DNA from: Porogramme epimiltina
Taxonomy: Eukaryota > Basidiomycota > Agaricomycetes > Polyporales > Polyporaceae
Assembly: GCA_900155495.1 (NCBI GenBank)
Contig: FTLJ01000171.1
Location: forward strand, 1 to 64,000
Length of the DNA stretch: 64,000 nucleotides
Reading direction: 5' to 3'
Shown here: positions 34,264 through 47,279 of the stretch, one piece after another
How positions within the stretch are numbered: the stretch's first letter is position 1
Layout: every line of letters starts with the position of its first letter
Program-made: the position numbers and the translations under genes
The notes under the pieces: model-generated
What the model saw: the letters and a program-made list of their open reading frames with translations, nothing else
What the model was told of the DNA's origin: nothing
Database searches by the model: none

Positions 34264-34561
34264 GCGGGGCGTGTGCCTACGCTCGACGGTTCACGTTGCA
34301 CGACTTGGTTTTGGCGATTTCTTAGTCTCGTTCGTTGTCGTTCGTTTGCTATCCCACGAGCAGATGTAGTCGTTGTCTCCTGCCGGTTGCTGTCAGTGCG
34401 TTGATTGGTTATACGTGTCGTGCTGGTGTCGAGTGTGGTGGTGTTGAGAATGAAAAGGAGTAGGAAGATGTGTGTCATAAAACCCCTGGTGTGAAAGCGT
34501 GCTACGGATACATGGATGTGTGCAAGGAGCGGACGGCGAAGTACCCCAAAGAGCGACAATG
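34264..34561. other. Convergent 3' region, HEM1 / WKF protein
   Basis: This 298-nt gap between facing stops is GT-rich on the plus strand (gtgtcgtgctggtgtcgagtgtggtggtg). No gene is visible. Confidence 0.35.
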
Positions 34562-35768
34562 TTAAGACGAATTCGATTCGAGTGCGGCGAGCAGAGTCGC
34601 TGCGCGTTCGCGCTTGGTTGTGTCTGTTAGTGACGGCTCTGCACTCTGTTCTGGCTCTGCCGCGAACTTGACAGTGCGCTTGGCGGGAGATGCTACCTCT
34701 CCTTCGGCCTGAGAACCTTTCTCAGCATCTGCTGCTCCCTCAACAGGCTTCCCAGCAGGAGCATCAATCGCATCTTGACACGATTTGACGAGGGTCTGCA
34801 AAATGTTCGGTCAGATGGGGCTGGCAGGGAGGGTGTATCACGAGCGGGGCTAGTGCTCACCTCGCGGGCGGCGCCCTGGATGCCTTGCAAGTAGCGGATG
34901 ACAAGAGGGACATAAGTCGCCGGAATCTAAACAGGGGGTCGAGTGGTGTTTGGTCCCGGTGCGGACGCAGATGCGGTGGGAATGCGCACCATCTCTTCGG
35001 ACCAGACATTTCGAATGAGCCAGTTCTGTCGTGCCTTGTTGAACTTCCAGCTCTCTGAGTCCGCGAATTGCGTATAAGCGTACTGCAGCGCTGTAAAATA
35101 CGATAAGCAGGCGTCATTGAGCACACAGAATATACGTAGGACATGCCTTTCTGTGCCTGCTCAGTCAGACTCTCGTCGTCTGCGGGGTTGGAGTACTCTG
35201 ACGAATGCTGTTTGCGTTTCTTGTTCTTCTTGTCTTTTTTCTCTTTTGACTTTGACTTCGATTCTGACTTCGACTCTGATGCACCCTCACCGCTGACCTC
35301 TTCTCCTTCATCTCTATGCTTCCTCTTCCCCTTCTTTTCCTTGGCCGGCTTGGTGGTTTCAGAATCAGGCCCCTCCTCCTTCGATGCCTTTTTGCTCCGC
35401 TTCGTACGAGAGCCTGCAGCTTCCTCTGGGACTACCTCCCCACTTCCTTCCGCTGCTATATCCTCCTTCCCCGCTCGTTTCTCTTTCTTTTTCTTCTTGG
35501 GCTGCTCGTCTTCATGCGATACCTCCGGCACGTCCTCTTCCTCCTCTGCCGTGCGTTTACGCTTCTTGTGTTTCTTCTCCTTTGTCACAGGAGTCAATGA
35601 GGCCTCTCCGCCTTCACGTACGGCATCTAGCTTAGGCTCCTCTTCCGACATCTTCGCCTTCTTGGATTTCCTTGGCTTCTTGGGAGCGTCCACGTCTTCG
35701 TGGGCATCCACATCTTTGGTTTTTGACTTTTTGTGCTTGCGTGGCGGTTCGTGAGTGTCAGAAGACAT
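34562..35768 (-). CDS. WKF-domain (C7orf50-like) lysine-rich nucleolar protein
   Basis: The WKF domain is known from an uncharacterised eukaryotic family (human C7orf50) linked to the nucleolus. The first about 210 residues are lysine/glutamate-rich and disordered, with many KKHKK/KKKKK tracts that look nucleolar. The domain reads ALQYAYTQFADSESWKFNKA, RQNWLIRNVWSEEM and, after introns, PATYVPLVIRYLQGIQGAAR. The tail reads AKRTVKFA and is acidic around it. Four exons by eye. Divergent from ARL1, 307 nt apart. The molecular role is not known. Confidence 0.78.
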
Positions 35769-36075
35769 GGTGGTGGCGGGTAGAGGGTATTAGAGCGAAA
35801 GTTCGCCGCTTGGCAGCCTCAGAGGGGAGGCTGGCGGGCTCAGCCACCGACGCGTTTTTGCGGAGGCACGTGGGAGGGGCGCCAGGCACGGCGGCGGCGG
35901 CGGCACGGAGGAGGCGCTGACAAGACGGTGATGGGGCCTTCGATCCGGCGAGCGTGTCACAGGGGGCTGACGCGGGGCAGCCTCCGATTCGAAAGCCTCT
36001 CTGGCCTCGAAATAAACCTTCGCTTCCTCCCTCGCCCGCCCTTCCCCTCCTCTCCCCCTTCCCCCGCTTGCACTC
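35769..36075. promoter_or_regulatory. Divergent region, WKF protein / ARL1
   Basis: This 307-nt head-to-head gap holds a CACGTG at about 35866 and a C/T-rich stretch ahead of ARL1. No TATA box is visible. Confidence 0.4.
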
Positions 36076-37004
36076 ATGGGTCTCTCCTTCTCTTCGCTCT
36101 TCACCTCCCTCTCGTCGCTGGTGCGCTGGAGCAAGGACCAGGATGTCCGGATATTGATGCTTGGCTTGGATGCCGCCGGGAAGGTACGTGCACTCGCCCG
36201 CTCTTCGCCTCCGGACTTTGTAGTCTGACTAGTATCTCCTCCTCAGACGACGATATTGTACCGCCTACAGGTATGTCGCTGTCAGTGTACGGTGACCGAG
36301 GCACAGACTGAGCGACTTTGCGACCGGTTAGATTGGTGAAGTCGTACCAACCATCCCAAGTACGCGTCGTGTGCACTCTTACGCCGACGAGGCCCGCTGA
36401 CAAATATCTCCTTCATAGCAATCGGCTTCAACGTAGAGACCGTACAGGTCGGTGGCGGAGCGCAGTCCCTCTTCTCAGCATTCGCTGACGCATGGCTTAC
36501 AGTACAAGAATATCAAGTTCCAGGTGTGGGACTTAGGCGGACAGTCAAGCATTCGGTACGTCATCCTAGTCCGCCTTCACTTCCGTCCGCCAGCCCACAC
36601 GCGCCGCCTGCAGACCGTACTGGCGGTGTTACTTCCCGAACACGTCCGCCATCATCTACGTCATCGACTCGTCCGACGTCGACCGCCTAGACACGTCACG
36701 CTCCGAGCTCCTCACCATGCTCTCCGAGGAGGAGCTCGCGGGCGTCCCGCTCCTTGTCTTCTGCAACAAGCAGGACGTCGAGGGCGCGCTCGCGCCGGAT
36801 GCGGTCAGCGAGAAGCTCGGCCTCGCGGGTGGTGAGAAGGAGCGGCAGTGGAGTGTCCGCGGGAGCTGTGCGACCAAGGGTGAGGGTCTGGAGGAAGGAC
36901 TGGACTGGTAAGCATCTGTTCCCTCTATGTCTGTCCACCGTCGAGTGCTCGTTTGACTGACAAACCGATTGCGCAGGCTCGTGAATGCAATACAGAAGAA
37001 GTAG
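36076..37004 (+). CDS. ARF-like small GTPase ARL1
   Basis: ARL1 is a Golgi GTPase that recruits golgins in vesicle traffic. Gly2 follows the start Met, fitting N-myristoylation. Motifs: LMLGLDAAGKTTILYRLQ (P-loop), EVVPTIPTIGFNVETV (switch I), WDLGGQSSIRPYWRCYF (switch II; the IRPYWRCY segment is ARL1-specific), VFCNKQDVEGAL (NKxD), and CATKGEGLEEGLDWLV. It is broken into eight exons, three of them 45 nt or less, including 36248-36271. The start is the first ATG and gives the myristoylation context. Stop 37002-37004. Confidence 0.93.
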
Positions 37005-37306
37005 GCGTCCGTCAGGGCCTACGTTGCTATCTTTGCTTGCTCCGCGTCGGCTTTCCGGGGTAGCCCGCTCGCAGTGCTTGGACACATCCATCATACTACA
37101 TACCCGCTGTACACCATAATTATTGCGCAGCATTCACGCCATCTATGGATAGACCTTTGCTTTCTCACTTTGTCGGTCCGAAGGCAGCCCGCCTCGCAGG
37201 GACGTCGAAAGATCCATCATAGCAGCGGGTCTTGCAGAACATGACTGACTATAATACAGATGAGAAGTACCTTCCAATGTCCAACACCCACACTCCAAGA
37301 CTCGGC
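37005..37306. other. Convergent 3' region, ARL1 / Cdt2-like gene
   Basis: This 302-nt gap between facing stops shows no gene; it is mildly AT-rich around 37100-37130. Confidence 0.35.
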
Positions 37307-39152
37307 TCACGCGGACGACGCCCACGCCCACTCCCACTTCATCTCCTCCGGGTCGTCCTCGCACCGCCGCGCGACCTCTACGTCAGGTCTCCACACGCGC
37401 ACCGTCCCGTCGTCCGCGCACGTCGCCAGCGCGCCGTCCGCCCAGTCCATCGCGCCCACCTCGCCTGTCTGCCCGCCCTCGAGCGCGACGCCACCCGCCC
37501 ACGGGACGCCCTCGCCCGCCCGAGCACCCCGTGGAGGCGCAGCGGCCGCCGCCGCGTCAAACAGGTACGCCCGCCCGCCACCTGCGCTTCCGCTTGCGAG
37601 CCAGCGGCCGCACGGAGACGCGGCGAGGCGGACGTAGAACGAGTGCGTCGGCAGTGTCTGCGCGCCCATATCGGGCTCAGCGGTACGGGGGAGAGCGAGG
37701 GGGGCGAGCGTGGGCGTGATGTACGCATGCACCCGCGCGTCGGTGCCGAGCGCGAAGAGCAGGCCCGCGGTGGGCCCGCTGCCCGCGGCGAGGGTCGTGA
37801 TCCCCCGCTCGCGGCGCGTGCCGTTATACGTCGTCGGGTCCGCGGGAGAGGTGGTTACTGGATACGGGCGTGCGGGTTTGGCAGGCTTACGGGAGGCTGT
37901 GGGGAGGCGGGCGTCCCAGAGCTTTAGGATCCTGTGGTTTGTGGCGCTTTAGATGCGGGACGCGCATATGCTGCAAATGAGACGTACCCATCGTAGGAGC
38001 TGCTGCTCACGATCCCGTATGGATGCGCATCGGTGTACAACAGATGAGTGATACTCTTGAGGGGCTCCTGCTTCGTGAGCATCCGTTTTCCTTTGGCCTT
38101 GGGTGTTTTCGCTTCACCCTCGTGGGCTTTCGAGATGGTGAGCACGGGTGCAAGAGATCCGGATTCGCCGCGCAGTTCTCCGGCACGCAGATCCCAGAGG
38201 CAGATGCTCCCGTTGCGGCCTCCACTACACAACACGGCGCCGTCGTGGGATGGATCCCAAGCCACGCATTTTACGGTGCTTTCATGCCCGTAAAGCACGT
38301 GCAAGATCCGATTTGAAGTGGAAACGGAGGAAGAAAGAGCGGAGATGCGGACACTCTGGTCCCCGGATGCGGTTGCAAGGAGGGTATCGGATGGGGACCA
38401 TTTGACATCGAAGATGCCGTTTTGATCATGAGGTTGTAGAGTCACCCGCTGGGGCTCTAGAACAACCATGAGCAATGTACAACAACGGTGCTTGGCGACG
38501 TAACACGTACCGGCATCCCATGGTTGGCGTCTCGACGTATCCAGAATGTGCACCGTACCCTGCTCAGTGCCTACTGCTAAATGGGGTGTTCCGCCGAGTT
38601 TGGCATCTATGGGAGACGCAAAGTAAGAACACAAGCACTATGAAAGAGTAGGCTTTTTCAAATACCATGGGAATACGAGCAAGCGTAAGGAAGTGTGGTG
38701 AACGATTGCTCGTCTATCGAATGGCATTTGAAGATATCGACTTTGTTGGACGAGACGAACGACTGTAAGACACTTCTCGTCGGCACTGCATATCATAAGG
38801 CTCGTGTAAATACACAGATATTCCATAACTCACTGTATGATTGTCGGGACACGTTTAGTCGCCCTCCCAACATAACACGGTCTCTCAGCGCATGGACAGA
38901 AAATGGGTATGTTCTCCTCCTCTGGGTACCATTAACCATCTCCTCATCGCTATCATCGTCTGCAGCAAAGACATCCTCCTTCTGTTCTGCTGCGTCGAGA
39001 TTGAGTTTTGGTCGTTTCTTGTCGCGCGCGTCGAATTCACGCTGGCGAACGCGTTTGCGCTCAGATGGTGGGGTCAGAAGTCCAGTCGACGCGCCCTCTC
39101 TGCGAAAGAAGTTTGTGCAGTCGACTAGATTCGACTCTTTTGTCGGTAGCAT
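37307..39152 (-). CDS. Cdt2-like WD40 substrate receptor
   Basis: Cdt2/DTL brings PCNA-bound substrates to CRL4 ubiquitin ligase in S phase. Assignment is from WD repeats: GGTPHLAVGTEQGTVHILDT, HDQNGIFDVKWSPSDTLLATASGD, LYGHESTVKCVAWDPSHDGAVLCSGGRNGSICLWDLR, YGIVSSSSYDG, and the last blades ending ATCADDGTVRVWRPDVE. Splicing of exon 2 restores QSYMPTRSVLQSFVSSNK and FTTLPYACSYSHDAK, a typical entry to the propeller. The N-terminus is basic/acidic and contains an FF pair (LVDCTNFFRREG), reminiscent of a PIP box. At least five exons. The 3' end (37307-37930) is very GC-rich. Confidence 0.82.
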
Positions 39153-39980
39153 CGCGAAAGCGTGGTGATCAGGAGTCTGTGGGTATGCAGCAGAGTAGTG
39201 AAGGGCAAGCAGGTGGCGGCGCCTGTGCTAGAGCAAAGCCCGTCAACAAATGAAACGCGTCATGCACGTGACCGTTCCCTGCTGGGGGAACACCGTATAC
39301 GGTACTTGCCAGCTTGGCTCGAAGCTCAGTTCAAGTCCTGCTCCCCCGTCTCACTTTGTTCTCGCTAGTTCTACGCTTGCCTGGAGTGTTAGAAATATAT
39401 AGGTGTGTCAATACCGTTCCACTCCTGCGCTGTTTCTGCAACCGCCAAAAGCCTTCTCCCATACTATTATTCTTCAAGTTGGGGATTGGCCCAGCCTCCC
39501 AGGAGTGTGCGTACGCCGTGTTCCTCGCTCCTCGTCTTCGGCCGCCGATTGCAAAGTAGCGTCCCCTACAAGCCAGCTCCAGCCGACCTATTCTTCCTCG
39601 TCACCTTCCGGAGGCATGCCGCATTAGTAGTGATATGATTGATACGCCAGTTCTCGGAGTGACGAGCCTAAACAGGCCGTCTACTATAGTACTATAGGAG
39701 TTACCCTACTCAATACAAACCTGCAACTACACTAGGATCCGATGCCTGAAATTCGCCTCAACTTTGTCTGTACATAAGTACTAAGTAAGTAGTCCTCGGG
39801 TATAGACAGCCCTAGACACGTGACCGCGATTTTCGTCTTTCCGTGCCGAAGCTTCAAGCAGAGCAGATCGCAGCGCCCACATGGTCTCAGCGTTATAGGG
39901 TTGCACCCGCGAAACCCCCTCTACTGCCCCCTCTCCTACTCGCCCTTTACTCCGTTTAGCGTCACCTCTCCTCACTACAC
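39153..39980. promoter_or_regulatory. Long divergent region, Cdt2-like / MYND gene, with two GTCACGTG sites
   Basis: This 828-nt gap holds CACGTGAC at 39265-39272 and again at 39817-39824, the second 157 nt before the MYND start. A similar site lies before LYS12. GTCACGTG resembles the Cbf1/CDEI consensus. No gene is supported here despite several short open frames. Confidence 0.45.
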
Positions 39981-42125
39981 ATGAGTCGCCTTCCGCCTAC
40001 TATTCAAGCCGACCCTGGCTTCAACCAGGCAACGTACCAGCAGCGCTTGGCACAGTGGAAGGATATAATCAGGCAAGATCCTCGGCGCGCCGTCCGAGTG
40101 CTTGCACTCAATGGCCTTGGCGACGAGACCGTGGAGGGAGACACAGCGATGGACACTATGTATATCATTAGTGAGCTCGGCAGCATAGCGCGAGATGCAA
40201 AGAGCGATGTCTGGAAGAGATTGGTCGAAGCTGGAATTGTGAATGCACTGTAGGTCGTTACGGCGCTCTGTTAATTCAGTAGACTCACTTATCGAATGGT
40301 GCAGATGCAAGTGTGCGCTCAGGTTTCAGGCCGCTGTAATGCACAAGAACGAGAAGGTCAACAAGAGAGAGCTAGACGCAGTTGCAAAGGAGGTACGTGC
40401 TCCAAGTTGGGCGCATAAGTAAAGTATGCGTGTTGATCTCCCATATGGTAGATGCATTCTCCCTACTTCGTTCCTCTTGAGATTATAAATAATGCTCTGG
40501 TAACCCGCACCGTCCCGCCGGGGTCTACGGAGAGGAGAATGGCTGATGAAATCAAGAAGCATTGGCCGGCCATTACACAACGGGTATGCGTCGTCCTTCT
40601 CATTTAGTTGACTATGCTAACGTTACAAATAAAGATGTGGTCGGAGCCGTCGCATATGTTAGAGGCGGGGCCGAAACGTGTCATGGAACGCATGGCTGTT
40701 TCCCAAATCCTAGGCCAGCTGATCATGATTGACCCGTCACTTCTTGAGTAAGTTTTCTGTCTATTGACAGCCTGTATTTGGACTTAGTTCGTCTAGTGTC
40801 ATCTATAAGGCGTCAGACTTAACCCTCACCGTCATATTCCGAAGCTGGATGTACTCGACAACGGCCCAGGACGTCCACATGAACTTGAGTTTCATCTTGC
40901 CCCTAATCAATGCACCTCAAGCTGTTCCGACGCCTTGGCGTGACCAACTCGCCCAGTATCCCCGGCCACCAATCGAAGTGCTATTTCCGCGTATGCTATT
41001 AGGGTCGGGCAAGGTGGCAGGTTCCGACAAGAAGAAACGCACTCCAGGGCAAGCTGCGGACGCTATTGTCTCTGCAATAGCTGCACATCTAGAATGCCTT
41101 GCACTCAAAGACATAGTGTATGAATACAGCCTCTTCCATGCTCTTTTCAACTACTCGAAGACAGAGAACCGGGCCTTCACGCGTGCACTCTTCAAGTCGG
41201 AAAAATTCTGGGCCGCCAATATCCAAGTTATGCGCAGAGCACTGGAAGAGAGATCAATGACAGGGATGACCTGCCATCTCGGTGCGCTAGTGATATTCAC
41301 TATGGTCTTGCCGGTCGTCGCTGGCGATGAACGCGAATTCAATGACGCTCTCATTTACAACTGGATCTCGTGTGGCCTATTCGACATCTTGGAAGAATCT
41401 ATGGACTTTCTTGCTGGCGTCGGGCGTGCCCCTAGTGCGTCATTAAAACATTACGGTTCTCACCCAGTGTTTGATAACCCTCTTCTACAGCGATGATCCT
41501 TGGAATCCTCAACTATTTCCAAGACTCTTTAACCAGTCTCAGCACGAAGACCCGGTCGCTCTTCCGGTCGCAGCTTCCCCGTGCGGGACTAATGAAGGAA
41601 CTCTACTTCCTCGCTGCCTTCACCTCCGAGGAAGGTCGCCGGGAGCTTGCCAAGCACGGCATGAGCAGTAAAGCACCTGAAAACGTCGTGTGGCCGGAAG
41701 TTGTATGGCGGACGCTCGCCATTCTTCATTCGAGGGCCATGGACCCTCAAGAGTGTTGGAGGCGCACTTGCACTAATCGGGCATTGGACTCGCCGGAGGC
41801 TACGTGCCCCAATTGTGAGCAGGTAAAGGTTAAGTACTGTTCAAAGAATTGTTTGAGACGGTAAGAGACTCCTCTTCCTCGCTGTCGTGTGTGTAATGAC
41901 TTGCTATTTGTTCGTGCACACCACAGGGATGCGCCCGAGCACGCAGCAGTCTGCAAGTGGATAGCATTCGAACCGAAAGGGCTGCACGAGTCGGTGGACA
42001 AGGCAAAGAAGAAGAGCGTCACGGCTTCCCCAGGGAACGGCGCGCCTGTCGAAAATACTCCTTCCAAGGAGAATCCGAACATCGTGGAGCAACTAGGGTC
42101 TATGACCCTAAGAGAACTGGACTAA
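39981..42125 (+). CDS. MYND-type zinc finger protein
   Basis: The MYND zinc finger lies near the C-terminus. It has CWRRTCTNRALDSPEATCPN, then CEQVKVKYCSKNCLRRDAPEH and AAVCKWIAFEP, with Cys spacing for two zinc ions. Before it are about 500 residues of helical repeat-like sequence (ADPGFNQATYQQRLAQW, DTMYIISELGSIARDAK, AIAAHLECLALKDIVYEYSLF, EREFNDALIYNWIS). No catalytic motif is visible; such MYND proteins are common in basidiomycetes and their roles are mostly unknown. About eight exons. The start (MSRLPPTIQ) is the first ATG after a pyrimidine-rich leader. The last exon begins at 41926. Confidence 0.85.
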
Positions 42126-42540
42126 TGGATGCGTGCTCCGCGCAGTGTACGACGAGTAAAACTAATAGCCAATACAACTGCACCAAAGACGACCGTTTGT
42201 GTGATACCTGGGTGTGCTGCCTGTCGTATAAGCAGATATTTTCATAATGGGCTCGAACATGTTACTTCCTTTCTCGACGGCTCCGAGCAAAAATAAGTTG
42301 GTACAGAGGCCCAAACACACGCTATAGATCCCTCTAAGCAGGCTAGCAGCTAGCTGCCGGACGGCGGAGGCCTCAGGCTCTGGAGTCGGGGGCTCCCTGC
42401 ATGCAAGCACGTGACCGCGCGAGTCACGCGAAGCTCGCGCGACCCTCCCAGTCTCCTCGTTTTCGTTTCCTCGCTGCGTTTTGTTGCCTCCCTTCTGCAA
42501 CTTCATTCCCCTCCGCGCACTTATACGGCCAACACACAAG
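42126..42540. promoter_or_regulatory. Upstream region of LYS12 with GTCACGTG site
   Basis: CACGTGAC occurs at 42408-42415, 126-133 nt before the LYS12 start, followed by ccgcgcg. Apart from that site the 415 nt hold no gene. Confidence 0.45.
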
Positions 42541-44109
<1,569 letters not shown>

Positions 44110-44861
44110 ATAAGAGGTGAGGACTGCACCGGCACAAAACGTATCTCTCGGCGTTCTATCCAATGAACGATAATTCTATGAAATGCATTTGCCCGAGGAC
44201 CCAAGAGCGAACGACATAAAATACCCTGAATTTGACGGACCGGGCTTTCATAGGATCAGAATCATCGTGGATGGGGCACCGTCTGGTCACCGGTTCATTA
44301 TATGAGTCATGGTCGGGTAATGACGGCGTTACAGATTCACGAATGGTCTACGCAGAACGTCGCATTCGGCATTTGTCCTGAGCCACACAATTCTCCTTCA
44401 GGTTATGCAAAACATCCTACTTACAAGCAATCAATATACCCCGCACACGGCACTGATTTGGTCTGTCTCTAGGCTGCTTTTGGGCACATTTACGCTACTC
44501 TCCCTGCAGTCTTCCCCCACAAATGCTTCTTACTCGTGGAGTTCATGTAGGCACGGGCGCCTAGTCACTTCGCTGGTGCCGTAACGGTGATCCGCGTGAC
44601 ATGCCGACGGCAATCCGATTTGCAGAGGCAGAACGTTTACTTCCGTCGACTTCGTGTAAAACAACATGCCGGCTGCGCGCCAGATCACTACAAACTTACT
44701 GCTAAAATTTACATTCTTCAGGATCTTCTTAGTCCCTCGCCACAATCGGCTTAGATGCACCCTCGTTTAAAGTGTAGTCAAAAGGCCTCTGATATGACTC
44801 GATCTAAGTTGCCGTATCCTCTGGTTGGACCCCACCCCCTACGCTGAGTCGGAAATCTCGC
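44110..44861. other. Intergenic region, LYS12 to MFS transporter
   Basis: This 752-nt gap has no supported gene or RNA. Composition is close to 50% GC, lower than in neighbouring exons. A minus open frame at 44530-44760 lacks family features. Confidence 0.35.
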
Positions 44862-46771
44862 ATGGACAACGCAGTCAGCTCAGTCGTTCAGGCACACCCA
44901 AGCCATGGTGACACTCCAGAGCAGTTCGAGCTTTCGAACCTGAGTACTCAGCTGGAGAGCGGACAACAAACCCCTGCCGCAAGCGCGACCTATTCCGCGG
45001 CGTCCTCACAAGCGGCTTTGCAAGCCGCTCTCGACGATGGGCTGAACGTACAGGAGCTCGCGCCGGTGGATCGTGGTGTGAAAGCATGGACATTCTGTTT
45101 TTCCGCGTTCGTGTTAGAGATGATGATCTGGGGATACTGCTTTAGGTGAGCAAGTTCTACGGTGTTCATTACTACACACTATAACTGTAACAAAACTCAT
45201 GCTTATTACAGTTACGGTATTTTTCAAGGTGCGACCATATTGAAGCTCGTTCTCTAACTACTAAAGTACTGAGTGTGGGACCTTCTGTTCTTGTTATATA
45301 GACTACTACACCACACATCCACCATTCAACAAAGCGTCCAGTGTATCGATCGCCGCCGTGGGCACGATCGCAATCGCCCTTCAATATGCAGAGGTAAGCT
45401 CTGTCCTACATCCGTGAACGGATTGAGGGCTTACCCACCATCTGCCAGGCGCTCCTCATTACTTGCGTATTTGGCCGTTATCCTGATTACATGGACTACG
45501 GGATGTGGGGCGGTCTAGCCCTCTACTTCGTGTCTATATTCTGCTCGAGCTTCGCGACACAGGTATTTTCATTTCATCTCTCCAATATTTAGTGGACCTT
45601 ACTGACTCTGTGTAGGTTTGGCAGCTCATCTTGTTACAGGGTGTACTCTTCGGAATTAGCGGAGGGCTCCTCTACGTTCCTGTCATCAAGCTCATGCCAG
45701 AATGGTTTTCTGAGAGGCGAGGTCTCGCGGGCGGCATCATTTTCGCGGGAGGAGGTGTTGGCGGTATGGAGTTTGATTCCTTGATCATCTTGTCTCATTC
45801 GCCCTAACTGGACTTTCTTACAATGCTCTAGGATTCGTATTCCCCTTCATCCTTACCGCGCTCTTGGACAAAGTAGGCTTGAGGTGGACGCTCCGCATCT
45901 GGGCAATTGCCACTACAATCTGCTGTAGTATTGCGATGGTGGGGCTGCGTCCCCGCCTGCCCGTGCCGAAGTACTCCTCAGGCCAACGCCGTCCCCGTTT
46001 CCTCCCTCCACAGCTTGGGTTTATGAAGAACCCATTGTTTTGGAGTGTGGTGAGTGTAACTACTCCGTGGCACGAGTGAATGCACTGCTGATGGTCACCT
46101 TCCATTCTTCATTCCAACGAATCAGTCCTTCACAATCCTCCTCCAAGGCTTCTCTTACTTCCCCGTCTCCCTCTTTATCTCAAGCTTCACACGAGAGATC
46201 TCCTCGCCACTTGCGGCCACGACCGTTCTTTCCATCTTCAATTCGTCCGCGGTCGCGGGTCAAATCGTGCTCGGTCATCTCAGCGACCGCTTCCCGTACC
46301 CGTGGGTGATGTTCTGCAGCGCCGTGGGGTCTGCTGCTGCGGCATTCCTCCTCTGGGGCCTCACTGGTGCCGTGACGCAGCTGTACTTCTTTGCGATCAT
46401 CTTTGGCGCGCTGGTAGGCCTTCCATCTTCTATTGTCGGGCTCCAAACCGTTGACCACCTGCTCGATATAGAGCGGCGGCTTCTCGTCCACCTGGCCAAA
46501 CGCTGCGTTCGACTGCGCCGGAGGCAAGCCCGAATACACGGGCATCGCTATCGCGAGCACGGCGATCTTCAAGGGAATCTCTGCAGTCGTCGGTCCCATC
46601 CTGTCCGGTGTGCTTCTCGAAGCGGGCAAGGGTGTCGCAATGGGCGGCGTTTTCGGCCGCGGAGGCTACGGTGCAGTCGAAATCTTCGTCGGCTCGTGCG
46701 CGCTTGCGACGGGGGTCGGAAGTCTGGTAGTTGTGTTCACGAAGCAGAGAGCGGCTATCCAATTCTCATGA
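44862..46771 (+). CDS. MFS transporter, monocarboxylate-transporter (MCT)-like
   Basis: This is a 12-TM plasma-membrane transporter; substrate unknown. A disordered N-terminus (about 75 residues) precedes the first segment VKAWTFCFSAFVLEMMIWGY. Then follow YGIFQDYYTTHPPF, the loop AVGTIAIALQYAE, the signature region WQLILLQGVLFGISGGLLYVPVIKLMPEWFSERRGLAGGIIFAGGGVGG (MCT-like motif around ERRGLAGG), and FPFILTALLDKVGLRWTLRI. In the second half are FTILLQGFSYFPVSLFIS, AGQIVLGHLSDRFPYPWV and GKPEYTGIAIA. About nine exons. It starts at MDNAVSSV. Its exon near 46495 must shift frame at the donor after FGAL (46411). Confidence 0.88.
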
Positions 46772-47279
46772 GGCGGTCGCCAAATCGGAGGCGGCTGGTT
46801 GGAATCTGGATGGAACTTATATAGGCTAGATGATAGTATCATCCCGACATCACTGTATTGTCATGTACTGCAATAGTCCAGTCAGATCAGAGTGGTTAAA
46901 TGCCAAAGCTCGCAGAAATTTCGCGAAGCAAATGTCTGGCTACGTCCGATACTGCTGGAAGACATAGACACACCACTAAGGAGTGTAACAGATGCACCGG
47001 CGACGTGAATCCATAATTAGACACTCCCACCGCCGCCAGCGAGGGCGGCATATCTCGGAGCATTCCTCGTAATAAGATACCAACATGCCAGATAAAGTTG
47101 TTTTCTTCTTCCGTATATGAATATCGGCTTTCGCAGTGTTTACGACATCTGGAGCCTGACCGGGTCACTATCCCAACATGTCACTGTGTACAACATGATA
47201 ACCGTCCGTCGTGCACGGGCCCCCAGGCGGGCGCGAGGGAGCCATACTGAACTTTCACGCCTTTAAACCGGCACAGTCA
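46772..47279. other. Convergent 3' region, MFS / SUMO-motif protein
   Basis: This 508-nt gap lies between the stops of two genes that face each other. No gene is visible; a minus open frame (46896-47168) has no support. Confidence 0.35.

Noticed and set aside
39284..39347. tRNA-like pairing (GGGGGA ... TCCCCC) around a gttcaag sequence
   Set aside because: Only the outer stem pairs; no proper D-arm or T-stem and the length is too short for a tRNA.
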